Shown piece after piece: positions 17,393 to 26,511 of a stretch of 37,778 nt of DNA. The notes below the pieces were generated by a model. The model was not told where the DNA came from. It did not search any database and saw only the letters and a program-made list of their open reading frames with translations. The stretch is from Candidatus Omnitrophota bacterium. Its GTDB lineage: Bacteria > Omnitrophota > Gorgyraeia > Zapsychrales > JANLHA01. The translations under genes and the position numbers were made by a program. Position 1 is the stretch's first letter. The number at the start of each line of letters is the position of its first letter. The stretch is taken from contig JADLGJ010000101.1 of the NCBI GenBank assembly GCA_020849375.1, forward strand, positions 1 through 37,778, read 5' to 3'.

Positions 17393-17803
17393 ATGTTTAA
17401 AAAACTGTTAATGATAACTGTTTCTGCTGGGGTCTTTCTTGGGACGCTGTTTATCAACACCACGAATGACCACGCCGCCAATATTCCTTTCGACAAAGGG
17501 ATCATAGCTGGCCGTGCGTCTTGGTACTCCAAGACCGATGCCGGTATTAAGCGCCATACTGCCAATATGGAAGTTTTTGATGATACGGGCCTGACAGCTG
17601 CCATGTGGGATGTGCCGTTCAATCAAAAAGTACGTGTCACCAACATCGAGAATGGCAAGTCGATCATCGTCCGCGTTAATGACCGCGGGCCGCATAAACG
17701 TTTAGTCCGCAAAGGACGGGTCATTGACCTCACCAAAGCCGCTTTTAGAAGGATCGGCGGGACGAACAAAGGCCTCATCCGCGTTCAAGTCGAATTCCTG
17801 TAA
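17393..17803 (+). CDS. RlpA-like septal ring/DPBB domain protein
   Basis: Signal peptide then GRASWYSKTDAGIKRHTANMEVFDDTGLTAAMWDVPFNQKVRVTNIENGKSIIVRVNDRGPHKRLVRKGRVIDLTKAAF. Confidence 0.9.
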   Translation: MFKKLLMITVSAGVFLGTLFINTTNDHAANIPFDKGIIAGRASWYSKTDAGIKRHTANMEVFDDTGLTAAMWDVPFNQKVRVTNIENGKSIIVRVNDRGPHKRLVRKGRVIDLTKAAFRRIGGTNKGLIRVQVEFL

Positions 17804-17874
17804 TACGTCACCATTCAAATCCCCTATAAAACCATCAAACTTTAACAACCGTACTTTTATTTTTCAATTTTAAC

Positions 17875-17902
17875 TTGCAAAATCATTTCTGATTGTTATC
17901 AT
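17875..17902 (+). promoter_or_regulatory. candidate promoter for fabG-acpP
   Basis: TTGCAA-16 bp-TATCAT, extended -10 TGT. Confidence 0.5.
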
Positions 17903-17936
17903 AACGCTGTCAATTGAAGGAAAAAAATTTACGGCT

Positions 17937-18677
17937 ATGAAATTCAAAAACGAAACGGTTTTGATCACAGGAGCTACACGCGGCATTGGCAAAGCCATTG
18001 CGCTTGCTTTCGCAAAAGAAGGGGCGGATGTCGCCTTAGTCGGGCGAAATGAAGCCGCTTTACAACAAATCTCCGACGAGATCAAAGCGTTAGGCCGGGA
18101 ATGCAGTTTTTTTGGCTGTGACGTCGCAAATTCGCAAAATGTGCAAGAAACCGTTAATAAAATTCTTGACAAACATTCGCGCATTGATATATTAGTTAAC
18201 AACGCAGGCATCACTCGCGATAATTTATTGCTCAGAATGAGCGAAAACGATTGGGATGATGTCATCGGAACGAACTTGAAAGGCGTTTTTAACTTCACCA
18301 AAGCCGTTTCAAGGGCCATGCTGAAGGCGAAGAAGGGCAAGATCATCAGCATTGCTTCGATCATTGGAATCACCGGCAACGCCGGCCAAGCAAATTACGC
18401 AGCAAGTAAGGCCGGGATCATCGGTTTCACCAAATCGGTCGCCAAAGAGTTAGCTTCACGCGGGATTACCGCTAACGCGATCGCCCCGGGATACATCGAG
18501 ACCGAAATGACAGGCCAGCTTAAGGACGAGTTGAGGGAAGGCATCCTGAAAATGATTCCCTTGGGTCGATTAGGGACTGTCGAAGATGTTGCAAACATAA
18601 GTTTATTTCTCGCCTCAAAAGAGGCGGATTATATCACAGGCCAAACGATCGTTGTTGACGGTGGTATGGCGATTTAA
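17937..18677 (+). CDS. fabG: 3-oxoacyl-[ACP] reductase FabG
   Basis: [49 protein letters not shown]; followed by acpP. Confidence 0.95.
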   Translation: MKFKNETVLITGATRGIGKAIALAFAKEGADVALVGRNEAALQQISDEIKALGRECSFFGCDVANSQNVQETVNKILDKHSRIDILVNNAGITRDNLLLRMSENDWDDVIGTNLKGVFNFTKAVSRAMLKAKKGKIISIASIIGITGNAGQANYAASKAGIIGFTKSVAKELASRGITANAIAPGYIETEMTGQLKDELREGILKMIPLGRLGTVEDVANISLFLASKEADYITGQTIVVDGGMAI

Positions 18678-18705
18678 TTACAGGGATCATAAAGGAGGCA
18701 TTTGT

Positions 18706-18945
18706 ATGTCCGTTGAAGACAAAATCAGATCCATCATTTCTGAGCAGCTCGGTGTCAAGCCGGAAGAGGTTACCCCCCAAGCATCGTTTATTGATGACTT
18801 AGGCGCGGATTCACTTGATACGGTCGAGTTGATCATGGCCCTCGAAGAAGAATTTGGCGTTGAGATCCCGGATGAAGATGCCGAAAAAATGGCAACTGTT
18901 GGTGATGCCATCAAATATATTGAAGAAAAAGCTCCCAGCAAGTAA
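18706..18945 (+). CDS. acpP: acyl carrier protein
   Basis: [52 protein letters not shown] at 18691-18698 and ATG at 18706. Confidence 0.98.
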   Translation: MSVEDKIRSIISEQLGVKPEEVTPQASFIDDLGADSLDTVELIMALEEEFGVEIPDEDAEKMATVGDAIKYIEEKAPSK

Positions 18946-18982
18946 TCTTCTCTATATATAGCATTACGGTACAGGGTAATTT

Positions 18983-19013
18983 AGCATGCCCCGATAATTT
19001 TATCGGGGCTGCT
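18983..19013. repeat. strong acpP-fabF intercistronic hairpin (attenuator or 3'-end stabiliser)
   Basis: AGCA..CCCCGATA-ATTT-TATCGGGG.TGCT, no long T tract. Confidence 0.7.
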
Positions 19014-19035
19014 TTCTAATAGGGGATATCGTAAA

Positions 19036-20280
19036 ATGCAGAAAAGACGCGTTGTTGTTACAGGGATCGGGGTTATTTCTCCCTTTGGTGTCGGGAACGA
19101 AATTTTCTGGAAGTCACTGCTTGAAGGCAAAAGCGGGATCCGTCCCATCACGCATTTTGACGCCACCCAATTTGATTGCAAAATTGCCGGGACCGTTATC
19201 AACTACAATCCCCTAGACCACTTTTCCACTAAAGAAGCTCGCCACCTTGCACCTTTTGTTCAATACGCTGTTATCGCATCCCGCGAAGCCGTGGCTATGG
19301 CGAAACTCGACCTCAAAAGCATTAACCCGGAAAGAATGGGCGTTATCATCGGTTCAGGGATCGGATGCCTCCATACCCTCGAGGAAGAACATACAAAGCT
19401 GCTCAATCGCGGGCCGTCTAGAATTTCACCGTTCTTTATTCCTAAAATGATCATCAACGAAGCAGCCGGTCAAGTTTCGATCGAAACCGGCGCAAAAGGC
19501 CCGGCGACTTGTGTCGTCACCGCCTGCGCTAGCGCGACGAACGCGATTGGTGATGCTTACCGCTTTATTCAATATGGCGATGCGGACATTATGATCGCTG
19601 GTGGTTCTGAATCTGCGGCAACACCTTTAGGTATTGGCGGTTTCTGTGCGCTTAAAGCTTTATCTCAAAGGAATGACGCACCAGAAAAGGCGAGCCGGCC
19701 CTTTGACCTCACTCGCGACGGCTTCATCATGGCCGATGGCGCAGGGATCACCTTGCTGGAAACATTGGAACATGCGAAAGCTAGAGGAGCGAACATTTTA
19801 GCGGAAGTTGTCGGTTATGGAAGAACATCAGACGCTTTTCACGTCACCGCACCCGAAGCAACAGGTGACGGCGCATCGCGCGCGATGAAACTCGCGCTTA
19901 CCGAAGCAGGAATTCAGCCAAAAGACCTCAGCTACATCAATGCCCATGGGACATCAACATATCTCAACGATAAAGTTGAAACCCTTGCCGTGAAGAATGT
20001 ATTCAAAGAACACGCAAAACTGATCCCGATCAGCTCGACAAAATCAATGACCGGCCACTTGCTCGGGGCTGCTGGCGGGGTTGAGTTTGCGGCCAGCGTC
20101 ATGACCATCCGCGACAACATTATCGCTCCGACGATCAACTTGGAAACCCCGGACCCGGAATGCGATCTTGACTATGTCCCGAATCACGCCCGCAAAGTGG
20201 CTATCAATTCGGTCATGTCCAATTCGCTAGGGTTTGGCGGGCACAATGCATCGATCCTGATCAAGCGTTTTAAAGAATAA
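19036..20280 (+). CDS. fabF: 3-oxoacyl-[ACP] synthase II FabF
   Basis: VVVTGIGVISPFGVGN, TACASATNAIGDAY, NAHGTSTYLNDKVET, STKSMTGHLLGAAGGVE. Confidence 0.97.
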   Translation: MQKRRVVVTGIGVISPFGVGNEIFWKSLLEGKSGIRPITHFDATQFDCKIAGTVINYNPLDHFSTKEARHLAPFVQYAVIASREAVAMAKLDLKSINPERMGVIIGSGIGCLHTLEEEHTKLLNRGPSRISPFFIPKMIINEAAGQVSIETGAKGPATCVVTACASATNAIGDAYRFIQYGDADIMIAGGSESAATPLGIGGFCALKALSQRNDAPEKASRPFDLTRDGFIMADGAGITLLETLEHAKARGANILAEVVGYGRTSDAFHVTAPEATGDGASRAMKLALTEAGIQPKDLSYINAHGTSTYLNDKVETLAVKNVFKEHAKLIPISSTKSMTGHLLGAAGGVEFAASVMTIRDNIIAPTINLETPDPECDLDYVPNHARKVAINSVMSNSLGFGGHNASILIKRFKE

Positions 20281-20283
20281 CAC

Positions 20284-20338
20284 CTTCCCAAAGGAAGCCT
20301 ATCGGTCCCGCAGGGAGCCTAATCGGCCTCCGCAGCTG
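20284..20338. repeat. array of micro-hairpins downstream of fabF
   Basis: CTTCC-CAAA-GGAAG-CCTATCGG then TCCC-GCA-GGGAGCCTAATCGG then CCTCCGCAG. Confidence 0.6.
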
Positions 20339-20342
20339 AATA

Positions 20343-20370
20343 TTCACTTTAGAATTATTTGTGATATACT
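20343..20370 (+). promoter_or_regulatory. candidate promoter for leuB-asd-truA
   Basis: TTCACT-16 bp-TATACT with extended -10 TGA. Confidence 0.5.
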
Positions 20371-20413
20371 ACATTTTTTAAAATTTTAAATTTATAAATA
20401 AAAGGGAAGACCC

Positions 20414-21469
20414 ATGAAAAACTATAAGATCGCGGTTATTGGCGGCGACGGAACAGGCCCAGAAGTTGTCAAAGAAGGGTTGAAAGTCCTCGCGGCGGCC
20501 TCGCAGAAATTCGGATTTAAATACCACGCGCATGAATATGATTTTGGCGGAGCGCGCTACCTGCGCACGAAGGAAGTTTTACCGGAATCCGCTGTCCCGG
20601 ACTTAAAAACGTTCGATGCGATCTATCTTGGTGCGATCGGCCATCCCGACGTGAAACCGGGGATCTTGGAAAAAGGGATCTTGCTGCGCCTGCGCTTTGA
20701 CCTTGATCAATATATTAACCTCCGTCCGGTCGAATTATATGATGAAAGATTCTGCCCGCTGAAAGACAAAAAACCGGCTGATATCAATTTCACCGTCATC
20801 CGCGAAAATTCTGAAGGCCTTTATAAAGGTTTGGGCGAATTCCAGAACAAGGGGACAAAGGATGAAGTCGCGATCCAGGTCTCGCACAACACCCGCAAAG
20901 GTGTTGAACGTTGCATCCGCTATGCTTTTGAATACACGCGCAAATACGGCAAAAAAAAGAAGCTCACGATGTGCGGAAAAACCAACGTTCTCACTTTTGC
21001 TTGGGACCTTTGGGAAAGAACTTTTAATGAAGTCGCCAAAGAATACAGCGATATCACCACCGATTACGCACACGTTGATGCGACCACAATGTGGTTCGTT
21101 AAGAACCCGGAATGGTTTGACGTCATCGTCACGGACAACATGTTCGGTGATATCATCACCGACCTTGGGGCGATGATCCAGGGCGGGATGGGTATTGCCG
21201 CCGGCGGGAATATTAATCCCGAAGGCGTTTCGATGTTCGAACCGATCGGCGGATCAGCCCCGAAATACACCGGCAAAAATGTGATCAATCCATTAGCTGC
21301 CATCGCTGCCGGTGCTATGCTTTTACGGCAAGTGGGTGAGACAAAAGCGGGTGACGCGATCGAGAATTCTGTTAAAACCGTTTTACGTACTAAGCTTAAG
21401 GATCTTGCAGCTGGCAAAATGGGTTATTCTACGACGGAAGTCGGCGATCTTGTTGTCAAACATTTATAA
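20414..21469 (+). CDS. leuB: isocitrate/isopropylmalate dehydrogenase family, probable 3-isopropylmalate dehydrogenase
   Basis: IAVIGGDGTGPEVVKEGLKVL, YINLRPVELY, FTVIRENSEGLYKG, DVIVTDNMFGDIITDLGAMIQGGMG, FEPIGGSAPKYTGKN. Confidence 0.8.
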   Translation: MKNYKIAVIGGDGTGPEVVKEGLKVLAAASQKFGFKYHAHEYDFGGARYLRTKEVLPESAVPDLKTFDAIYLGAIGHPDVKPGILEKGILLRLRFDLDQYINLRPVELYDERFCPLKDKKPADINFTVIRENSEGLYKGLGEFQNKGTKDEVAIQVSHNTRKGVERCIRYAFEYTRKYGKKKKLTMCGKTNVLTFAWDLWERTFNEVAKEYSDITTDYAHVDATTMWFVKNPEWFDVIVTDNMFGDIITDLGAMIQGGMGIAAGGNINPEGVSMFEPIGGSAPKYTGKNVINPLAAIAAGAMLLRQVGETKAGDAIENSVKTVLRTKLKDLAAGKMGYSTTEVGDLVVKHL

Positions 21470-21482
21470 CAAGGACTTAAAC

Positions 21483-22502
21483 ATGAAAAAGTATAACGTA
21501 GCCGTAGTTGGCGCTGGAGCGGTCGGGGTTGAAATGTTGCGCGTATTGCGCCAACGGAATTTCCCGGTCGGTAAATTAAAAGTTTTAGCCCGGAGTAACC
21601 GCGACATCACGGTAGATGGGCAGGTCTATCATGTCGAGCCGATCACACCGCAAAGCTTTGACGGGATGCAGATCGCTCTTTTTGCCGGGACTGAGGGAGA
21701 AAAAGGTGCGGCGGTAACTTACTCCGAAGAAGCGGTCAAACGCGGTTGTATCGTCATTGATAACGGCGCGGATTTCCGCATGGAAAAAGATGTTCCGCTC
21801 GTCGTCCCGGAAGTTAACGGTAAAGATGTCAAGCAGGCCAAGAAAGGCCGCGGCATCATCGCGAACCCGAATTGTTCAACGATCCAAATGGTCGTGGCCT
21901 TAGCCCCGATCCACAAAATGTCAAAAATCAAGCGCGTGATCGTTTCCACTTATCAGGCAGCATCCGGCGCAGGCAGCAAAGCCGTGGATGAATTGTTCAG
22001 CCAGACCAAAGGCGTCCTCGAAGGACAACCGGCACGCCCGGAAGCCTTATCAAAGCGGATCGCTTTTAACGTCTTTCCACATATCGGTTCTTTCGCAGAA
22101 AATGATTTCACCAGCGAAGAATGGAAATTGATCTTAGAAACACAGAAGATCATGAATGACAAAAAGATCCTGGTTTCCTCGACGACGGTCCGCGTCCCGG
22201 TCAAAGTCGGCCACAGCGAATCGGTTTATTTGGAAACGACAAAAGCACTCGACATCAAAAAAGTCAAAGCAGTTCTCGCAAAAGCTCCTGGCATTATTGT
22301 TATTGATGACCTAAAAACATCGAGTTATCCGATGCCGATCGACTGTGAAGGCAAAGACGAGGTTTTTATCGGACGTATCCGCAAAGACCCGCACAATCCT
22401 AAAGGTATTTGGTTATGGGTTGTCGCTGATAACTTACGCAAAGGGGCAGCTTCCAATGCCGTCCAAATTGCGGAAGAGTTGGTCAAGCAAGCGCTCGTTT
22501 AA
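21483..22502 (+). CDS. asd: aspartate-semialdehyde dehydrogenase
   Basis: NVAVVGAGAVGVEMLRVLRQRNFP, NPNCSTIQMVVALAPIH, STYQAASGAGSKAVDEL, RVPVKVGHSE. ATG at 21483, not 21312. Confidence 0.95.
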   Translation: MKKYNVAVVGAGAVGVEMLRVLRQRNFPVGKLKVLARSNRDITVDGQVYHVEPITPQSFDGMQIALFAGTEGEKGAAVTYSEEAVKRGCIVIDNGADFRMEKDVPLVVPEVNGKDVKQAKKGRGIIANPNCSTIQMVVALAPIHKMSKIKRVIVSTYQAASGAGSKAVDELFSQTKGVLEGQPARPEALSKRIAFNVFPHIGSFAENDFTSEEWKLILETQKIMNDKKILVSSTTVRVPVKVGHSESVYLETTKALDIKKVKAVLAKAPGIIVIDDLKTSSYPMPIDCEGKDEVFIGRIRKDPHNPKGIWLWVVADNLRKGAASNAVQIAEELVKQALV

Positions 22503-22505
22503 CGC

Positions 22506-23258
22506 ATGCGCAACATCAAGGTCACCATTGAATATAACGGTACAAATTTGTCGGGCTGGCAATACCAGCCCGGCGAACGTACTGTGCAAGGTGACATTGA
22601 AAAAGCCCTCAAGATCATTTTCAGAAAAAATATCCATGTCCAAGGTTCAGGCCGCACTGATGCCGGTGTCCACGCCGTCGGACAGGTTGCAAATTTTAAA
22701 ATCGATTCGCCGATGAAGCCGGAGGAGATCATTCGCGCTTTAAACGGAAATCTCAAAGATGACATCACAGTCATTTCCGCGGAAGATGTTGCCGATCATT
22801 TTCACAGCCAATACAGTGCGAAAAAGAAAACCTATCGCTACACGATCTTGAATAGGCCGACACGTACAGCGATCGACAAAGATTTTGTTTGGCATGTTCA
22901 ATATAAGACCAATGTTGCCGCGATGCGCAAAGAAGCAAAATCCCTGATCGGCAAACATAATTTCCTTTCCTTTACCGCGACCGACCCGGCTAAAAAAGGG
23001 AAATTAACCGCAAAAGATACGACACGGACGATCACGGCTTTAGACATTCAGAAAAAAGGGGACATCATTACCATTGAAATTACGGCGAATGGTTTTCTTT
23101 ATAAAATGGTACGCAATATCGCAGGAACGCTCCTAGCCGTAGGAACCGGAACGCTGCCGCAAGGGGCCGTTAAAAAGATCCTTAAAGCAAAGTCCCGTCT
23201 TGCCGCACGGGAAACCGCGCCGGCCAAAGGGTTACAGCTGGTCAAGGTCGAATATTGA
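22506..23258 (+). CDS. truA: tRNA pseudouridine synthase TruA
   Basis: VTIEYNGTNLSGWQYQPGERTVQGDIEKAL, GSGRTDAGVHAVGQVANF, FLYKMVRNIAGTLLAVG. Confidence 0.96.
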   Translation: MRNIKVTIEYNGTNLSGWQYQPGERTVQGDIEKALKIIFRKNIHVQGSGRTDAGVHAVGQVANFKIDSPMKPEEIIRALNGNLKDDITVISAEDVADHFHSQYSAKKKTYRYTILNRPTRTAIDKDFVWHVQYKTNVAAMRKEAKSLIGKHNFLSFTATDPAKKGKLTAKDTTRTITALDIQKKGDIITIEITANGFLYKMVRNIAGTLLAVGTGTLPQGAVKKILKAKSRLAARETAPAKGLQLVKVEY

Positions 23259-23281
23259 CAGTATTTTGAGTTATTTTCCCC

Positions 23282-23336
23282 TGTGAAATATCTATGTGAA
23301 ATATCTATTGACAGAATAGGGAACGGATGCTATATT
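23282..23336 (+). promoter_or_regulatory. rplM-rpsI promoter with upstream tandem 13-bp repeat
   Basis: TGTGAAATATCTA x2 (23282-23307) abutting TTGACA (23308-23313)-17 bp-TATATT (23331-23336), extended -10 TGC. Confidence 0.85.
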
Positions 23337-23376
23337 TTTTGGACTTTTTAAGACACACTATGAAACGGAAAATATC

Positions 23377-23814
23377 ATGAAAATCACAAAAACATTTTTA
23401 CCCGATTTAGCAACCGCCGAAAAGAAGTGCTATGTCTTCGATGCGGCCGACCAGATCTTGGGCCGTGTTGCTGCCAAAGCTGCTCATTATTTACGCGGAA
23501 AACACCGCAAAGATTATACCCCGAATTTTGACAGTGGCGATCTCGTGGTCATTATCAATGCCGACAAGATCAAGGTCACCGGTAAGAAATTGACGGACAA
23601 AATTTACCAACGTTATTCCGGTTACCCATCAGGGCAACGCCGGGTCGCCTTAGGTGATCTCATGAAGATCGCCCCGACCCAAGCGATGCGCGAAGCCGTT
23701 GACAGCATGATCCCCAAAGGACCGCTCGGCAATGCGACCCGCAGACGCTTAAGAATTTATGTCGGTAACGAAAATCCACATACAGCACAAAAACCAATTG
23801 TTGTTACAATTTAA
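23377..23814 (+). CDS. rplM: 50S ribosomal protein L13
   Basis: CYVFDAADQILGRVAAKAAHYLRGKHRKDYTPNFDSGDLVVIINADKIKVTGKKL. Confidence 0.98.
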   Translation: MKITKTFLPDLATAEKKCYVFDAADQILGRVAAKAAHYLRGKHRKDYTPNFDSGDLVVIINADKIKVTGKKLTDKIYQRYSGYPSGQRRVALGDLMKIAPTQAMREAVDSMIPKGPLGNATRRRLRIYVGNENPHTAQKPIVVTI

Positions 23815-23828
23815 AAGGAACTTTAGAA

Positions 23829-24224
23829 ATGGTTGAAATCGTTAAATACGCAGCAACAGGACGCCGCAAATGCTCGATCGCCCGTGTCAGTTTGACACCG
23901 GGAACCGGCAAAGTAACGGTGAACAACCGTCCATTTGAACAATATTTCGTCCGAGAAACGGACCGGATCAGTATTTTGGATCCATTCAAAATGACCAATA
24001 TCGAGAACAAATTTGATATCACCGCTAGCTGCAACGGCGGGGGGATGTCCGGACAAGCCGGCGCGATGCGCTTAGGATTGTCCCGCGCTTTAGTGCATTT
24101 TGATGAAGCTTCCAAACCGGCTTTACGTAAAGCCGATATGTTACGCCGTGACCCTAGAATGAAGGAAAGAAAAAAACCTGGCCAAAAAGGAGCTCGGAAG
24201 AAATTCCAATGGGTTAAACGTTAA
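23829..24224 (+). CDS. rpsI: 30S ribosomal protein S9
   Basis: AATGRRKCSIARVSLTPGTGKVTVN, GGGMSGQAGAMRLGLSRAL, PGQKGARKKFQWVKR. Confidence 0.98.
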   Translation: MVEIVKYAATGRRKCSIARVSLTPGTGKVTVNNRPFEQYFVRETDRISILDPFKMTNIENKFDITASCNGGGMSGQAGAMRLGLSRALVHFDEASKPALRKADMLRRDPRMKERKKPGQKGARKKFQWVKR

Positions 24225-24248
24225 CACCAAAAATATACACAGTTTCAT

Positions 24249-24298
24249 AAAAAACCTATCTTGCTCCTCGATAAAAGAGTTGACGAGATAGGTTTTTT
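24249..24298 (+). terminator. Rho-independent terminator after rpsI
   Basis: Perfect 13-bp stem AAAAAACCTATCT/AGATAGGTTTTTT. Confidence 0.88.
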
Positions 24299-24308
24299 AA
24301 TTTATATT
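24280..24308 (+). promoter_or_regulatory. candidate argC promoter overlapping the rpsI terminator
   Basis: TTGACG (24280-24285)-17 bp-TATATT (24303-24308). Confidence 0.6.
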
Positions 24309-24337
24309 CGAATCTCAAACCAAAAAGCGAAAACACT

Positions 24338-25369
24338 ATGAAAACAAACATGATACGAGCAGGAATCGTGGGGATCAGCGGGTACACCGGCCTTGCTGTT
24401 TTAGAAATTTTATTGAAACATCCGAACGCTCGATTGACCTATATCAGCGCGCATACGACCCAAGGGCCGGTAGGTGAGATCTGGCCGCAATTAGCCGGAC
24501 GTACTGACCTCATGTGCGAAATTTTTGACGTCAAAAAGGCCGCTGCCCAGTGCGACGTTGTCTTTTTGGCCGTTCCGCACACCTCATCCATTGACATCAC
24601 GCCGAAATTACTCCAAGCCGGGAAGACCGTCATTGACCTTAGCGGCGATTATCGTCTTAAAAATGCAGCTGAATATGAAAAATGGTATGCCCACAAACAC
24701 ACCGACACCAAAAATCTGAAAACAGCCGTAGATGGTTTGCCGGAACTTTACCGCGAAAAGATCAAGGGTGCAAAACTGCTTTCCAATCCGGGATGTTATC
24801 CGACAGCAGCAATTTTAGGTCTATTGCCCGCAGCAAGCACGCTGTCTGACACGATCACCTCGATCATTATTGATGCTAAATCGGGGGTCAGCGGAGCAGG
24901 CAAAAAAACTTCACCCAATCTCATGTTTTGTGAAGTGAACGAGAATTTCAAAGCCTATAAAGTTTTGGCTCATCAACACAGCCCGGAAATTGAGGCTTAC
25001 ATCAATAATGCCGCCGGCACGAATCTGGCGCTGACCTTTACCGCGCATCTGTTGCCGATCAACAAGGGCATCCTTGAAACGATCTATATTCAAGTTAATA
25101 AAAAAACAACGGCTGAGAAAGTTCATTCGCTTTACAGTAAGTTCTATAAGAATGAACCGTTCGTCCGTGTCCGTAAACTCGGCGTCCAGCCGGAACTCAA
25201 AGATGTCGTTGATACGAACTTTTGCGATATCGGTATCGCGGTTAATGAAGTAGGGAATTTGATCATTATCACCAGCGTCATTGACAACCTTATCAAAGGC
25301 GCAGCCGGACAAGCGGTGCAGAATTTCAACATCATGTACGGCTTCAAAGAAACGGAGGGACTGCTATGA
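24338..25369 (+). CDS. argC: N-acetyl-gamma-glutamyl-phosphate reductase
   Basis: GIVGISGYTGLAVLEILLKHP, SNPGCYPTAAILGLLP, KSGVSGAGKK, AHLLPINKGILETIY. Confidence 0.97.
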   Translation: MKTNMIRAGIVGISGYTGLAVLEILLKHPNARLTYISAHTTQGPVGEIWPQLAGRTDLMCEIFDVKKAAAQCDVVFLAVPHTSSIDITPKLLQAGKTVIDLSGDYRLKNAAEYEKWYAHKHTDTKNLKTAVDGLPELYREKIKGAKLLSNPGCYPTAAILGLLPAASTLSDTITSIIIDAKSGVSGAGKKTSPNLMFCEVNENFKAYKVLAHQHSPEIEAYINNAAGTNLALTFTAHLLPINKGILETIYIQVNKKTTAEKVHSLYSKFYKNEPFVRVRKLGVQPELKDVVDTNFCDIGIAVNEVGNLIIITSVIDNLIKGAAGQAVQNFNIMYGFKETEGLL

Positions 25370-26508
25370 AGATCCTTCCAAAAGGTTCTGTCACTTCGGC
25401 CAAAGGCTTTACCGCAAACGGCATTTCAGCCGGGATCAAAAAGTCCGGAAAAACCGACCTCTCGTTGATCGTTTCCGAAATTCCCTGTCCGACCGCCGGA
25501 GTTTACACCAAGAATTCCGTCAAAGCCGCCCCATTGACATTAACGGAGAAATATTTGAAAAACGGCATCAGCCAAGCTGTCGTTTGCAATAGCGGGAATG
25601 CCAATTGCTTTACCGGCAAAAAAGGTTATGCCGTCGCCGTGAATACCGCTAAACTCATCGCTAAATTGATCGGGATCAAGGCGGAAGACGTCATCGTTGC
25701 TTCCACCGGAATCATCGGCAAGCAGCTTCCTTTTGAGAAGATCAAGAACGCCGCCCCGACACTCGTTAATGGTTTAAGTACGGCCAAAGGGCATCAGGCC
25801 GCGCTCGGCATTATGACCACGGACTTGATCAACAAAGAAATTGCTGTTGAAGTCACACTCGGCGGGAAAAAGGTTACGATCGGCGGCTGTGCCAAAGGTT
25901 CCGGGATGATCCAGCCTGACATGGCGACGATGCTCTGCTTTATTACCACCGATGCCGCGATCGACGCGAAAACATTAAAACAAGCCTTAGTTTACGCGAC
26001 CGACCGTTCATTTAATTGCATTAGCGTTGACGGTTGCATGAGCACCAATGACATGGTCAGCGTCCAGGCCAATGGGTTTGCCGGCAATAAAAAGATCACG
26101 TCGCAAAACGCCGATTATAAGAAATTTACGGAAGCTTTGACGTATGTTTGCACCGATCTCGCCAAGAAGATCATTATCGATGGGGAAGGGGCTACGAAAT
26201 TCATTGAGATCAAAGTTGTTGGTGGAAAAAATTATGAACAAGCCAAACGCATCGCCTTGGCGATCGCCAACTCCAATCTCGTCAAAACCGCTGCTTACGG
26301 CAGCAATCCCAACTGGGGGCGCGTCGCCGCAGCCGTCGGGGCTTTGGGCCTCGGGGTCACGGAAGATAATATCAAGATCACATTCAGTTCATTTGTCGAA
26401 AAACATATTAAAATTAACGTCTTCTTAAAATTGGGCAAGGCCAGCGCGATCGTTTTCACATCCGATCTTTCCCACGATTACGTAGACATCAACGCGAAGT
26501 ACAACTAA
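25366..26508 (+). CDS. argJ: glutamate N-acetyltransferase/amino-acid acetyltransferase ArgJ
   Basis: VVCNSGNANCFTG, ASTGIIGKQLP, KGSGMIQPDMATMLCFITTDA self-cleavage region, NPNWGRVAAAVG. Confidence 0.97.
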   Translation: MKILPKGSVTSAKGFTANGISAGIKKSGKTDLSLIVSEIPCPTAGVYTKNSVKAAPLTLTEKYLKNGISQAVVCNSGNANCFTGKKGYAVAVNTAKLIAKLIGIKAEDVIVASTGIIGKQLPFEKIKNAAPTLVNGLSTAKGHQAALGIMTTDLINKEIAVEVTLGGKKVTIGGCAKGSGMIQPDMATMLCFITTDAAIDAKTLKQALVYATDRSFNCISVDGCMSTNDMVSVQANGFAGNKKITSQNADYKKFTEALTYVCTDLAKKIIIDGEGATKFIEIKVVGGKNYEQAKRIALAIANSNLVKTAAYGSNPNWGRVAAAVGALGLGVTEDNIKITFSSFVEKHIKINVFLKLGKASAIVFTSDLSHDYVDINAKYN

Positions 26509-26511
26509 GCC

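Noticed and set aside
23360-23380. Mini-ORF MKRKIS overlapping the rplM start by ATGA as a leader peptide
   Set aside because: Six codons with no convincing Shine-Dalgarno; likely chance.
24225-24337. tRNA gene suggested by TTCGAATC near 24308
   Set aside because: No cloverleaf or acceptor stem can be built; the region is terminator plus promoter. No tRNA, rRNA or CRISPR array was seen in any gap.
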